DNA of 64,000 bases from an uncultured Lachnospiraceae bacterium (GCA_947591245.1 CANQCY010000003.1:54840-118839); one strand, 5' to 3'; shown: positions 24,385 to 33,911, counted from the stretch's first letter. The notes: a model not told the origin generated them from the letters alone. Numbers and translations are program-made.

Positions 24385-25866
24385 CTAATTCAGATTTGAA
24401 TATCCCATCAGATCCCTGTCCACTTCTTTCGCCGCCTCCCTGCCCTCGCGGATCGCCCAGACGACAAGCGACTGTCCGCGGTGCATATCGCCCGCAGTAA
24501 ATACGCGGTCGACGCTTGTTTTGTACCCGCCCGGCTTTGTAAGCACATTTGTCCGGTTGTCAAGCTCCAGTTCAAAATCTTTTGCGACATACTCCTGCGT
24601 TCCGAGAAATCCCGCTGCAATAAATACGAGATCCGCATCGATCAGGTACTCGCTTCCCGGCGCTTCGCTCATCGCCATTCGTCCGGTCTCCTCATCCTTC
24701 TCCCATGCCAGCTTCACCGCTTTTACTTTCGTAAGCTTTCCCTTTTCGTCCTTAATAAATTCCTTCACTGTCGTCTCATAAATGCGCGGATCGCTGCCAA
24801 ATACCGCGATCGCCTCCTGCTGGCCATAATCGGTCTTTAACACCTTGGGCCACTCTGGCCACGGATTGTTGTCTGCCCGTTCTTCGGGCGGTTTCGGCAT
24901 CATCTCGAGCTGTACGACGCTTTTCGCCCCCTGCCGGATCGAAGAACCAACGCAGTCGTTTCCGGTATCGCCGCCCCCGATCACGAGAACGTTTTTGCCC
25001 TTTGCGTCAATATAATCTTTATAGTCCGGATCCATCACGTGTTTTGTCACGCGCGTCAGATAATCCACGGCGAAATATATCCCGTCCGCATCCCTGCCCG
25101 GCGCCTTGATATCACGCGGATTGGAGGAGCCGCAGGTGAGAACAATCCGGTCAAACTGCTGCAAAAGCTCCCCTGCTTTTATGTCAGCGCCGACATTCAC
25201 GCCCGTCTTAAATACGATCCCCTCTTCGGTAAGTATTTTTATCTTTCTCTCAACCACGGATTTTTCCAGTTTCATATTCGGAATGCCGTACATCAAAAGC
25301 CCGCCCGCACGATCCGAACGCTCAAAAACCGTAACGCTGTGGCCGCGCTTGTTTAACTGGTCTGCCGCCGCCAGCCCGGATGGGCCGGAACCCACGACCG
25401 CCACCTTTTTGCCGGTGCGCACTTTCGGCGGTCTCGCCTCCATAAGTCCGTTTTCATAACCAAATTCAATAATCGCATTTTCATTTTCCTTAATCGTCAC
25501 CGCTTCATCATTAAGTCCGCACGTACATGCCGCCTCGCACGGCGCCGGACATACTCTTGACGTAAACTCCGGGAAATTATTCGTTTTGAGAAGCCGCCCA
25601 AGCGCCTCCGCATAATTGTCAAGGTAAATGAGATCGTTCCACTCGGGGCACATATTATTTAACGGACACCCGGACGCCATACCCCCGATCATCATACCGG
25701 ACTGGCAAAATGGCACGCCGCAGTCCATACATCTCGCCGCCTGGCGCTTTCGGTCTTTTTCCGGCATCGGAACATGGAATTCATCAAAATTCTTAATCCT
25801 CTCCAATGGTGCGATCTCCGTATTTACATTACGTTCATATTCTAAAAATCCGGTCGGTTTTCCCAT
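24385..25866 (-). CDS. gltD: Glutamate synthase, small subunit
   Basis: 493 aa. The N-terminal ferredoxin-like cysteine region (CMDCGVPFCQSG, CPLNNMCPEW, CPAPCEAACTCGL) binds two 4Fe-4S clusters; then an FAD site (VAVVGSGPSGLAAADQL) and an NAD(P)H site (VLVIGGGDTGNDC). It passes electrons from NAD(P)H to GltB for reductive conversion of glutamine and 2-oxoglutarate into two glutamates. It follows gltB by 49 bp and precedes the glnA-like gene by 32 bp in the same operon. Confidence 0.98.
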   Translation of the reverse strand: MGKPTGFLEYERNVNTEIAPLERIKNFDEFHVPMPEKDRKRQAARCMDCGVPFCQSGMMIGGMASGCPLNNMCPEWNDLIYLDNYAEALGRLLKTNNFPEFTSRVCPAPCEAACTCGLNDEAVTIKENENAIIEFGYENGLMEARPPKVRTGKKVAVVGSGPSGLAAADQLNKRGHSVTVFERSDRAGGLLMYGIPNMKLEKSVVERKIKILTEEGIVFKTGVNVGADIKAGELLQQFDRIVLTCGSSNPRDIKAPGRDADGIYFAVDYLTRVTKHVMDPDYKDYIDAKGKNVLVIGGGDTGNDCVGSSIRQGAKSVVQLEMMPKPPEERADNNPWPEWPKVLKTDYGQQEAIAVFGSDPRIYETTVKEFIKDEKGKLTKVKAVKLAWEKDEETGRMAMSEAPGSEYLIDADLVFIAAGFLGTQEYVAKDFELELDNRTNVLTKPGGYKTSVDRVFTAGDMHRGQSLVVWAIREGREAAKEVDRDLMGYSNLN

Positions 25867-25915
25867 CGATTTTCAACCCTTTCTGTTTATATTATGATTT
25901 CTGTTTCCAAACCGC

Positions 25916-28900
25916 TTACGAAATCTGTTTCTGCGTCTCATAAAATGCCTCGATCAACGCCTGCTCATTGCTCAGCCCCTTCTCTTCCATAGCTGCAATC
26001 TTCTGCATCATGTTCTGGTAATCGTGAGGGATGATCTTCTTGAATTTGGGAAGATAATCCTTAAAGTTTTCAAGAATCTCCTTTCCCTTGTTCGATCCCG
26101 TCGCCTCTACATGAGCGCGGATCATATCCTTCAGCTGCATGACGTCATATTTATTCGTCACGGCTTCTGACGAGACGAGCTCTTTATTCAACTTAAGGTA
26201 AAGATTGCGGTCCTCGTCGAGCACATAGGCGATACCGCCGCTCATGCCCGCCGCGAAATTCTTGCCCGTATAACCGAGCACGACAACGCAGCCGCCGGTC
26301 ATATATTCACAGCCATGTTCGCCGACGCCCTCGACAACGGCATTTACGCCGGAATTCCTGACACAGAAACGCTCGCCCGCAACGCCGCTTATATACGCCG
26401 TTCCGCTTGTCGCACCGTAAAGAGCCACATTGCCGACGACAATATTTTCATCCGAGCGGTATTTCGCATCCTTAGGCGGGTATACAATGAGCTTTCCGCC
26501 CGACAGCCCCTTTCCGAAGTAATCGTTGCTGTCGCCCTCCAATTCGAGCGTGAGCCCTTTCGGAATAAAGGCCCCAAAGCTCTGTCCGCCGCTGCCGGTG
26601 CACTTAACGGTAAACGTATCGTCTTCCAGATCATCTCCCAGGCGCTTCGTGATCTCTGACCCCAAAATCGTTCCCAAAGACCGGTCCGTATTTGTAACCT
26701 TCGCTGAAATCGTCTTCTTTTCTCCGGTTTCTAAGCTCTCGCCGAATTTTTTCAAAAAGACCTTCTCGTCAATCGTTTTATTTAACTTAAAGTCATACCT
26801 ATCCTTGGCGTTAAACTTATTCTTCTTTTCATGAATAAACGGATTGTTGATAATCGCCGACAGATCAAGCTTGCCTGCCCGCTCACTGTCGATATTATCC
26901 TTCACCTTCAAAAGATCCGAGCGCCCGATCAGTTCATCCAGCGTACTCGCGCCGAATTTCGCCATCAGCTCGCGCACCTCTTCGGCGACAAAGCGCATGA
27001 AGTTCTCGACATACTCCGGTTTTCCCTTGAAGCGTTTGCGAAGCTCCGGATTTTGTGTAGCAACGCCGACGGGACACGTATCCAGATTGCATACGCGCAT
27101 CATCACGCAGCCCATCGTCACGAGAGGCGCTGTAGCAAACCCAAACTCCTCCGCGCCAAGGAGCGCCGCGATCATGACGTCGCGTCCGTTCATCAGCTTG
27201 CCATCCGTCTCAATAACCACCTTAGAACGCAGCCCGTTCATCAGGAGCGTCTGGTGCGTCTCTGCAAGTCCGAGTTCCCATGGAAGCCCGGCATTGTGGA
27301 TCGAGCTGCCCGGAGCCGCTCCTGTCCCGCCGTCATAACCGGAAATCAGCACGACTCCCGCACCCGCTTTCGCTACGCCTGCCGCTACTGTGCCAACGCC
27401 CGCTTCCGAAACGAGCTTGACGGAAATGCGCGCATCTTTATTTGAATTTTTCAAGTCGTAAATAAGCTGTGCAAGATCTTCTATCGAATAAATATCGTGA
27501 TGCGGCGGAGGGGAAATCAGCGATACGCCCGGTGTGGAATGCCTTGTTTTGGCAATCCACGGATATACCTTCTTTCCGGGCAGATGGCCGCCCTCGCCTG
27601 GTTTCGCCCCCTGAGCCATCTTAATCTGAATCTCTTTGGCACTCACAAGGTATCTGGACGTCACGCCGAACCGTCCCGACGCCACCTGTTTGATCGCCGA
27701 GCAGCGGTTTAATCCGTCTTCGCCGATCTCAAGCCTCTCAAGGCTCTCGCCGCCCTCTCCGCTGTTTGACTTTCCGTGAAGGCGGTTCATTGCAATCGCC
27801 AGCGTCTCATGCGCCTCCTGCGAAATTGACCCGTAGGACATGGCTCCCGTCTTAAACCGTTTCACAATCTCATCCACGCTCTCTACTTTTGAAAGCGGAA
27901 TACCCTTCTTCGGGAAATTAAAATCAAGCAGGCTTCTCAAGTTCACGTAAAGGTTCTCACGGTTAATTTCACTTGAATACTCCTTGAACATCTTATAGTC
28001 TCCGGTTCTTGCAGACTCCTGAAGAAGATGAATCGTCTTCGGATTGTACAGATGCTCTTCTTTTCCGCTCCTGCTCTTGTGGTTTCCGATACTATCTAAC
28101 GTAATGTCCGTTCCGAGTTCAAGCGGATCGAACGCCTTGTCATGAAGCATTTCAACCTGTGCCTGAATATCCTCAATATCCAGTCCGCCGATACGCGAAA
28201 CCGTACCGGTAAAGTAATTCTCAATAAACGCTGCGGACAGCCCGATCGCCTCAAATATTTTGGCGCCCTGATAAGACTGTATCGTCGAAATGCCCATCTT
28301 AGAGGCAATTTTTACGATTCCATGAAGAACCGCAGAATTGTAATCATCCACTGCCACATAATAATCCTTATCCAGCATGCCGCCCTCGATCAGACCGTGA
28401 ATCGTATCCAGCGCGAGGTACGGGTTGACTGCCGTTGCGCCGAAACCGAGCAGAGTCGCAAAATGATGCACTTCCCTCGGCTCCGCGCTCTCCAAAATCA
28501 TGGACAGGGAGGTGCGTTTTTTCGTCGTAATAAGATGGTGCTGCATCGCCGATACCGCCAGAAGCGCCGGAATCGCCACATGGTTTTCATCCACGCCCCG
28601 GTCAGACAAAATTAGAATATTCGCCCCGTCTTTATAGGCGCGGTCAGCTTCCAGATACAGCCGGTCGATCGCCTTTTTCAGCGATGTATTTTTGTAATAG
28701 GTAATCGGAATCACCGCTACCTTAAAGCCCTTTACGTTCATGGACTTTATTTTCAAAAGATCGGTATTTGTCAGAATCGGATTATCAATCTTCAACGAAT
28801 GGCAGTTCTCCGCCGTTTCCTCCAGTAAGTTGCCGGAATCCCCGATATAGACCGTAGTGGACGTGACAACCTCTTCGCGTATGGCGTCAATCGGGGGATT

Positions 28901-30478
28901 CGTCACCTGCGCAAACCGTTGTTTAAAATAATTGTACAACGGCTGCGGCTGGCTGCTCAGCGCTGCAAGGGGCGTGTCGTGCCCCATCGCGGCGATCGGT
29001 TCGCTGCCGTTTTGCGCCATGGGAAGAATCGAGTTTCTCACTTCTTCATACGTATAACCAAACGCCTTCTGAAGGCGAAGGCTCTCGTCATGGTCATAGG
29101 AGTCGATGCGTTTATTAGGAATCGTCAGATCCCTTAAATTGACAAGATTTGTATCCAGCCATTCACCGTACGGCTGCCTGGATGCATATGCCTCTTTCAG
29201 TTCATCATCATCGATAAGCTCTCCCTTTACCGTATCCACCAGAAGCATCTTTCCCGGGCGAAGCCTGTCCTTTTTCACGACATGGCTGTCGCTGATCGGC
29301 ATAACGCCTACCTCGGACGAAAGAATGAGCTGGTCATCATCCGTGATATAGTATCTGGATGGGCGAAGTCCGTTGCGGTCGAGCACCGCCCCCATGATAT
29401 CCCCGTCAGAAAACAGAATGGACGCCGGGCCGTCCCAAGGCTCCATCATCGTCGCATAATATTGATAAAAATCTTTTTTCCTGTCGCTTATATACCGGTT
29501 ATTTGCCCACGGTTCCGGAATCGTGATCATCACGGCAAGCGGAAGATCCATTCCGCTCATTACGAGAAATTCCAGCGTATTGTCAAGCATCGCCGAGTCC
29601 GACCCCTCGGTATTGACAACCGGAAGCACCTTGTGCAGCTCCCCGCTCAGATGGCTGGACTCCATTGTCTCCTCGCGCGCAAGCATCTTATCCGCATTAC
29701 CGCGTATCGTATTGATCTCGCCATTGTGGACGATCAGGCGGTTCGGATGGGCGCGCTGCCAGCTCGGCTGCGTATTCGTGCTGAAACGGGAATGGACAAC
29801 GGCGATCGCCGACTCATAATCGACGTCCTGAAGATCATCAAAGAACAGCCGCAGCTGGGAAACGAGAAACATTCCCTTGTAGACGATCGTACGGCTGGAA
29901 AGGGAGACGACGTATGTATTTTCATTGGACTGTTCAAAGACGCGGCGGGCAATATAAAGCCTGCGGTCAAACGCCAGCCCTTTTTCCACATCAGACGGTT
30001 TTCGGATAAAGCACTGCATGATATACGGCATGCACTCGACGGCCGCCTTTCCCAGTATGCCCGGTGCGATCGGCACCTCGCGCCAGCCGAGGAACTCCAG
30101 CCCCTCCTTATCGACGATCGTCTCAAACATCTTCTTCGCCTGATTCCGCTTTAATTCGTCCTGTGGGAAAAAGAACATGCCGATGCCGTATTCCCTCTCC
30201 CCGCCGAGATCAATCCCCATTTTCGCCGCCACTTTGCCAAAAAATTTATGGGAGATCTGAAGCAGAATGCCGACGCCGTCTCCGGTCTTCCCCTCGCCGT
30301 CCTTGCCGGCGCGGTGCTCCAAATGCGCCACGATTTCAAGCGCATTTTTCACGGTATCATGAGTCTTCCTCCCCTTTATATTTACGATTGCCCCGATTCC
30401 GCAATTGTCATGTTCAAAATCGGGATTATACATTCCTATCGCTTTTCGCTTTGCCTCTTCTGCATAGTTGCCACTCAT
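25916..30478 (-). CDS. gltB: Glutamate synthase, large subunit
   Basis: 1520 aa, full length. The class II glutamine amidotransferase begins at Cys26 (HDNCGIGAIV) after a short propeptide; central domain; FMN-binding synthase domain with PGEGGHLPGKK and the 3Fe-4S cysteines in CVMMRVCNLDTCPVG; and a C-terminal GXGXG beta-helix (FCVRNSGVNAVVEGVGEHGCEYMTGG). The chosen ATG has GGAGG six bases upstream, 11 codons inside the track ORF. It is the first gene of the nitrogen operon, behind a promoter and a leader with an intrinsic terminator. Confidence 0.98.
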   Translation of the reverse strand: MSGNYAEEAKRKAIGMYNPDFEHDNCGIGAIVNIKGRKTHDTVKNALEIVAHLEHRAGKDGEGKTGDGVGILLQISHKFFGKVAAKMGIDLGGEREYGIGMFFFPQDELKRNQAKKMFETIVDKEGLEFLGWREVPIAPGILGKAAVECMPYIMQCFIRKPSDVEKGLAFDRRLYIARRVFEQSNENTYVVSLSSRTIVYKGMFLVSQLRLFFDDLQDVDYESAIAVVHSRFSTNTQPSWQRAHPNRLIVHNGEINTIRGNADKMLAREETMESSHLSGELHKVLPVVNTEGSDSAMLDNTLEFLVMSGMDLPLAVMITIPEPWANNRYISDRKKDFYQYYATMMEPWDGPASILFSDGDIMGAVLDRNGLRPSRYYITDDDQLILSSEVGVMPISDSHVVKKDRLRPGKMLLVDTVKGELIDDDELKEAYASRQPYGEWLDTNLVNLRDLTIPNKRIDSYDHDESLRLQKAFGYTYEEVRNSILPMAQNGSEPIAAMGHDTPLAALSSQPQPLYNYFKQRFAQVTNPPIDAIREEVVTSTTVYIGDSGNLLEETAENCHSLKIDNPILTNTDLLKIKSMNVKGFKVAVIPITYYKNTSLKKAIDRLYLEADRAYKDGANILILSDRGVDENHVAIPALLAVSAMQHHLITTKKRTSLSMILESAEPREVHHFATLLGFGATAVNPYLALDTIHGLIEGGMLDKDYYVAVDDYNSAVLHGIVKIASKMGISTIQSYQGAKIFEAIGLSAAFIENYFTGTVSRIGGLDIEDIQAQVEMLHDKAFDPLELGTDITLDSIGNHKSRSGKEEHLYNPKTIHLLQESARTGDYKMFKEYSSEINRENLYVNLRSLLDFNFPKKGIPLSKVESVDEIVKRFKTGAMSYGSISQEAHETLAIAMNRLHGKSNSGEGGESLERLEIGEDGLNRCSAIKQVASGRFGVTSRYLVSAKEIQIKMAQGAKPGEGGHLPGKKVYPWIAKTRHSTPGVSLISPPPHHDIYSIEDLAQLIYDLKNSNKDARISVKLVSEAGVGTVAAGVAKAGAGVVLISGYDGGTGAAPGSSIHNAGLPWELGLAETHQTLLMNGLRSKVVIETDGKLMNGRDVMIAALLGAEEFGFATAPLVTMGCVMMRVCNLDTCPVGVATQNPELRKRFKGKPEYVENFMRFVAEEVRELMAKFGASTLDELIGRSDLLKVKDNIDSERAGKLDLSAIINNPFIHEKKNKFNAKDRYDFKLNKTIDEKVFLKKFGESLETGEKKTISAKVTNTDRSLGTILGSEITKRLGDDLEDDTFTVKCTGSGGQSFGAFIPKGLTLELEGDSNDYFGKGLSGGKLIVYPPKDAKYRSDENIVVGNVALYGATSGTAYISGVAGERFCVRNSGVNAVVEGVGEHGCEYMTGGCVVVLGYTGKNFAAGMSGGIAYVLDEDRNLYLKLNKELVSSEAVTNKYDVMQLKDMIRAHVEATGSNKGKEILENFKDYLPKFKKIIPHDYQNMMQKIAAMEEKGLSNEQALIEAFYETQKQIS

Positions 30479-30557
30479 ACAAATCCTCCATTCCTGCGCG
30501 GGATCGCACATACTATCATTTTAGAAGCCAAAATGGCTTCGCCGTGGGAGATTCCCT

Positions 30558-30611
30558 AAAAAAAGATGTCAGAAAAAACACCCTGCGCGGCATTTCTCTT
30601 CTGACATCTTT
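30558..30611 (-). terminator. Intrinsic terminator in the gltB leader (attenuator)
   Basis: On the RNA strand AAAGATGTCAGAA pairs with TTCTGACATCTTT (13 bp) around a 24-nt loop, followed by a T7 run. It lies between the promoter and gltB, so most transcripts would stop here unless antitermination occurs. Inside the loop, AATGCC and GGTGTT can form a separate small hairpin with a 6-nt loop. Confidence 0.8.
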
Positions 30612-30616
30612 GTCTG
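30601..30616 (-). promoter_or_regulatory. Small hairpin with AAAGAT hexaloop, candidate ANTAR site
   Basis: CAGACAAAGATGTCAG folds as GAC/GTC (plus an outer C-G) around AAAGAT, which has A at loop position 1 and G at 4, as described for ANTAR target hairpins. Its 3' arm is part of the terminator's 5' arm, so the two exclude one another. The stem is short and the second hairpin's loop (GCGCAG) does not fit the rule. Confidence 0.45.
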
Positions 30617-30622
30617 AAAAAC

Positions 30623-30651
30623 ATTATATAACACAATTTCAAAATACGCAA
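30623..30651 (-). promoter_or_regulatory. gltB operon promoter
   Basis: TTGCGT, 17-nt spacer, TATAAT. The predicted start falls at or just before the hexaloop hairpin, so the leader is about 140 nt to gltB. Confidence 0.75.
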
Positions 30652-30756
30652 GTATTTTTTTATTGGGCAAAGGCTTCATGATTCTGTAGAATTTGTCGAT
30701 ATACAATATTATGGCGCCTTTTAAATAATTGTAAAAAAAATACTGGTGGTGATATA

Positions 30757-31860
30757 TTGATAAAACGATATTTCGTACGTATTGGCGCCCTTCGCGAAGG
30801 GATGAAAATAAGCCAGACGATTAAAGACAGAATGGACCGAACCCTGATCGCCCGCGGCACGCTGCTGGATGAATTTATGATAGACAGCTTAAAAAAGCGC
30901 GGGGTAAGCGGCGTTTATATACAGGAAGGGGAAGAGGATCCGGAACCGAAGAAAAAAGAAGACCCGCTGCCCCCAGTCGTGCAAAAAAATATTGAAAAAC
31001 TCAGAACACAGGATCCTGCCAAGGTAAAGCTCTCTGAAAGCGTAAAAAAACGGGTTTCCGAAGGAATTCAATATCTGTACAACAATGCGGATTCCAAACA
31101 GTTTTCCGACACTTCAAATAAAATCACAACCGACCTGATGAAAGCGATCAACGACAATGACGCGCTCGCCGTCGATATCAGCGCTCTCAAAACAAGTGAT
31201 GAATATACGTTTAAACACAGCGTCGATGTCGCCACCCTGTCCATGATCGTTGCCAGAAATCAGGGATTGCCGGAAAAGGATATATATAATATCGGTATTA
31301 CCGGACTCCTTCACGATATGGGCAAATCAAAAATCCCACTGGAAATATTAAATAAGCCGGGTAAGCTCACAGATGAAGAGTTTGCATTAATGAAGCAGCA
31401 TTCGATACTCGGCTATGAAATATTAAAGGACAAGGAAGAATTTAATGCCGCCATTTCTCTGGGCGTGCTGCAGCACCACGAAAAAATGAACGGAAAGGGA
31501 TACCCTCTCGGCTACAGTTCGGAAAAAATCTGCCCGTACGCCAAGATCCTCTCCGTCACCGATGTGTATGACGCGCTGGTCACAGAGCGTCCGTACAAAA
31601 AATCATTTTCACAGCGGACCGCAGTTGAGATGATCATGTCAATGACGGATGAGCTCGACATTGCCAATATGAAAGTATTTCTGGAAAGCGTCATCCTATA
31701 TCCTGTCGATTCTACCGTACAGTTAAGCAACGGCGAAAAGGCGAGGGTTGTCAAAAACAACAAAGGCTCCGTTCTGAGGCCGACGGTAGTCGGGCTGACG
31801 ACAGGAAAAGTGTACGACTTGACGCATGACCTCGACTGTACGAGCATCATTATCCTATAA
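30757..31860 (+). CDS. HD-GYP c-di-GMP phosphodiesterase, stand-alone
   Basis: 367 aa. The N-terminal ~65 residues are a DUF3391-like region (VRIGALREGMKISQTI). A charged linker (EEDPEPKKKEDPLPPVV) follows, then an HD-GYP domain with HSVDVATLSMIVA, LLHDMGKSKIP and HHEKMNGKGYPLGY, all metal and HD-GYP residues present. The last ~50 residues (SNGEKARVVKNNKGSVLRPTV) form a small beta domain often found after HD-GYP in Clostridia. It probably hydrolyses cyclic di-GMP in the cytoplasm. The start is TTG preceded by GGTGGTG. It is a single-gene unit ended by a strong terminator. Confidence 0.92.
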   Translation: MIKRYFVRIGALREGMKISQTIKDRMDRTLIARGTLLDEFMIDSLKKRGVSGVYIQEGEEDPEPKKKEDPLPPVVQKNIEKLRTQDPAKVKLSESVKKRVSEGIQYLYNNADSKQFSDTSNKITTDLMKAINDNDALAVDISALKTSDEYTFKHSVDVATLSMIVARNQGLPEKDIYNIGITGLLHDMGKSKIPLEILNKPGKLTDEEFALMKQHSILGYEILKDKEEFNAAISLGVLQHHEKMNGKGYPLGYSSEKICPYAKILSVTDVYDALVTERPYKKSFSQRTAVEMIMSMTDELDIANMKVFLESVILYPVDSTVQLSNGEKARVVKNNKGSVLRPTVVGLTTGKVYDLTHDLDCTSIIIL

Positions 31861-31865
31861 GGCAC

Positions 31866-31908
31866 AAAAAAAGCGCCCCCATCGGTCAGATGGGAACGGC
31901 GCTTTTTT
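31866..31908. terminator. Nested-stem terminator after the HD-GYP gene
   Basis: AAAAAAGCGCC and GGCGCTTTTTT form the outer stem; CCCATC and GATGGG form an inner one. A and T runs on both sides make it usable from either direction. Confidence 0.85.
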
Positions 31909-31940
31909 ATGCGAAAACCTTATCGCAGTCTGTCAGACAG

Positions 31941-31981
31941 CGGGAAATCCACTTATAAATGCTGTAAAGTGCCAGTATAAG
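31941..31981 (+). repeat. Left copy of a 41-nt inverted repeat flanking the CBM9 gene
   Basis: The core TTATAAATGCTGTAAAGTGC (31953-31972) is identical, on the opposite strand, to 33921-33940. About 34 of 41 flanking positions agree by eye, starting at CGGG and ending TAG/AAG. Confidence 0.8.
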
Positions 31982-32002
31982 TTTCTCCCACCCTAAAAAG
32001 CA

Positions 32003-33877
32003 TTATTCGCCAAGTTCAAGCGTTCCGAACGTGTCATTAAGATTCCAGTAGCTTAACGCAACATCCGTCTTTCTGAGATAGATTTCTGCAGCCCTCTTAT
32101 CTCCCGTGCAATCTTGGACAATGATGTCAAATCCCACACGGTCTCCGGCCTTCTTGGCAGCCTTGAAAGGAATCTTAAACTCTACAACATATCCATCGCC
32201 AGTGATTGAATATGCCGTCTCAATTCCTGCATAATCAGCCTTTGCATCGGCGCTTCCGCCTTTAATTTCATCCGTCAGGGCAGCCTTCACTCCATCGCCG
32301 TCCTTTTCAAGCCCCGTCACCCTATACTGGAATGCATCCTTGTTAGCTTCAAAAGTTTTGTCCATGCTGTAATCCTCATCGAGGAAGAATTCAACGCCGT
32401 CTCTTTCATGATCCAGTGTTGAGCCAAGGGAAACATTAGGATCGGTAACCCTGACAAGTCCGTAAAGGTTATTCTCATCCCATGCAATCTTCGCAGCTGC
32501 CGTGGAAGCCGTCTCTACCTCTGCACCGCAAAGCACTACGTTTTCGATCGCAAGCTCCGGAACATCCTTCCATGCATCATCATTTCCGTCACCGTCTACC
32601 GCTATGGAAGCGCCGGAAGCTATTTTTGCAGCCGTAAAGTCCGGTGCAGGCTTATCGTCAGGATTCGGGCTCGGCGATTCATCAGGATTCGGGCTCGGCG
32701 ATTCGTCAGGATCCGGGCTCGGCGATTCGTCAGGATCCGGGCTCGGCGACGCCGTAAGCTTGTCATAGGCGTCCTTATCCTTATATGCCTTTATTGACGT
32801 AACCGTAATAGGTCCCGCCTTGGTACTGGAAGCGTCGCCCAGGCTGTAGATCTCGAAAGCGGCAACATTTACGCGGTTATCCTTCTCAAGATTGAACTTA
32901 ATCGGGAAGTACATGTTGTCCTGTGTTTCTATTTCAAGAAGCCCGCCGTGGGACGCATGGTCAAGAGCATCGAGGAACTGGGCGCTGAGGTCATGCCCCT
33001 TTTTCTTATCAGGGTTGCCTTCTACAGCTTCAAGCTTAACGCCTTCCTGATTCACGCCCTCTACTACGACATAGGTGTATTTTTCAAGATTCAGAGGCTT
33101 CCTTACCCCTCTCGTTACCTGTTCGCCATTCTCATCCGTTACCGTTTCCTTTTTGTCCCCGTCAACAAAATACCATCTTGCGCCTTTATAGGATGTTCCG
33201 GTAAAATCTAACGTTACAGAGCCGTCTTCATTATCTGTTTTCTTAACTCCCTCAGCTATGTCAAGTTCGCTGATCGCCATTACATCCAAAACCTCATCCT
33301 TAGGCTCCTCTGCCTTTGGCTTTTCAGTCGGGGTAGGTTTCGGCGTCGAAGGCTTCTTTGTAGGTTTGCTGGTCGGCTCCGACGTCGCCGGCTGATTCGT
33401 CACATCAGGAACTGATGTAACATCAGACCCCGGCGCCGATGTCGCATCGGAACCCGGCGTCGCCGTTACAGCTGGCGTCGCCGTTACAACCGGCGGCTGC
33501 GTTGCAGCTGTCGACGTCGGATTCTTGCTTTTTACATTAACCGTAACCTTTGCCTTAGCCTTCTTGTTTGACTTTGATGTTACGGTAATGATAGCTTTAC
33601 CGACCTTCTTGCCTTTGACAACGCCTTTCTTTGATACAGATGCAATCTTTTTGTCGCTCGACTTATACTTAACTGCCTTGCTTGCTTTCTTAGGCGTAAC
33701 CTTCTTTACCTTTAGCGTAATCTTTTTGCCAACTGTTATGCTGACTTTCTTTTTGTTCATTGTAATCTTCTTAGCCTTTACTGCAGCCTGCGCATCGTTT
33801 CCGCCGCAGCAAACGCTCGTTACAACGAGTGCAGCCGCAAGCGTTAAGCTTGCAGCCTTTTTCATGTTAGGTTTCAT
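32003..33877 (-). CDS. Secreted Ig-like (Big_2) and CBM9-type carbohydrate-binding protein
   Basis: 624 aa. Signal peptide (MKKAASLTLAAALVVTSVCC...AQA), a very Lys-rich Big_2-like domain (about 33-118; KVSITVGKKITLKVKKVTPK), a Thr/Pro linker, an all-beta domain (about 205-370), a four-unit SPSPDPDE repeat, and a C-terminal CBM9-like domain (SIAVDGDGNDDAWKDVPELA; DENNLYGLVRVTD). No catalytic domain is visible, so it likely binds plant or host glycan at the cell surface. The cysteine pair CCGG near the signal end is not a clear lipobox. A three-nucleotide-codon mini-frame ATG-AAA-TGA overlaps the start. The gene lies alone between inverted repeats. Confidence 0.8.
   Translation of the reverse strand: MKPNMKKAASLTLAAALVVTSVCCGGNDAQAAVKAKKITMNKKKVSITVGKKITLKVKKVTPKKASKAVKYKSSDKKIASVSKKGVVKGKKVGKAIITVTSKSNKKAKAKVTVNVKSKNPTSTAATQPPVVTATPAVTATPGSDATSAPGSDVTSVPDVTNQPATSEPTSKPTKKPSTPKPTPTEKPKAEEPKDEVLDVMAISELDIAEGVKKTDNEDGSVTLDFTGTSYKGARWYFVDGDKKETVTDENGEQVTRGVRKPLNLEKYTYVVVEGVNQEGVKLEAVEGNPDKKKGHDLSAQFLDALDHASHGGLLEIETQDNMYFPIKFNLEKDNRVNVAAFEIYSLGDASSTKAGPITVTSIKAYKDKDAYDKLTASPSPDPDESPSPDPDESPSPNPDESPSPNPDDKPAPDFTAAKIASGASIAVDGDGNDDAWKDVPELAIENVVLCGAEVETASTAAAKIAWDENNLYGLVRVTDPNVSLGSTLDHERDGVEFFLDEDYSMDKTFEANKDAFQYRVTGLEKDGDGVKAALTDEIKGGSADAKADYAGIETAYSITGDGYVVEFKIPFKAAKKAGDRVGFDIIVQDCTGDKRAAEIYLRKTDVALSYWNLNDTFGTLELGE
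32657..32750 (-). repeat. Four tandem 24-bp units coding for SPSPDPDE/SPSPNPDE
   Basis: Units of 24 bp differ by one or two bases (GGATCCGGG versus GGATTCGGG); each adds eight residues to the linker between two domains. Copy-number change would stay in frame. Confidence 0.85.
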
Positions 33878-33911
33878 TTCATTGATCCTCCTTTTTTAGT
33901 ACCGCCTTGCA

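Noticed and set aside
25867-25915. Second ANTAR-type site between gltB and gltD
   Set aside because: No hexaloop hairpin or terminator could be drawn in this gap.
29282-30154. Plus-strand ORF (290 aa) inside gltB
   Set aside because: Shadow of gltB; the reverse frame is unmistakable glutamate synthase.
30665-30700. Possible sigma-D promoter (GTCGATAT) before the HD-GYP gene
   Set aside because: The -10 resembles GCCGATAT but the -35 fifteen bases upstream is TCAT, not TAAA.
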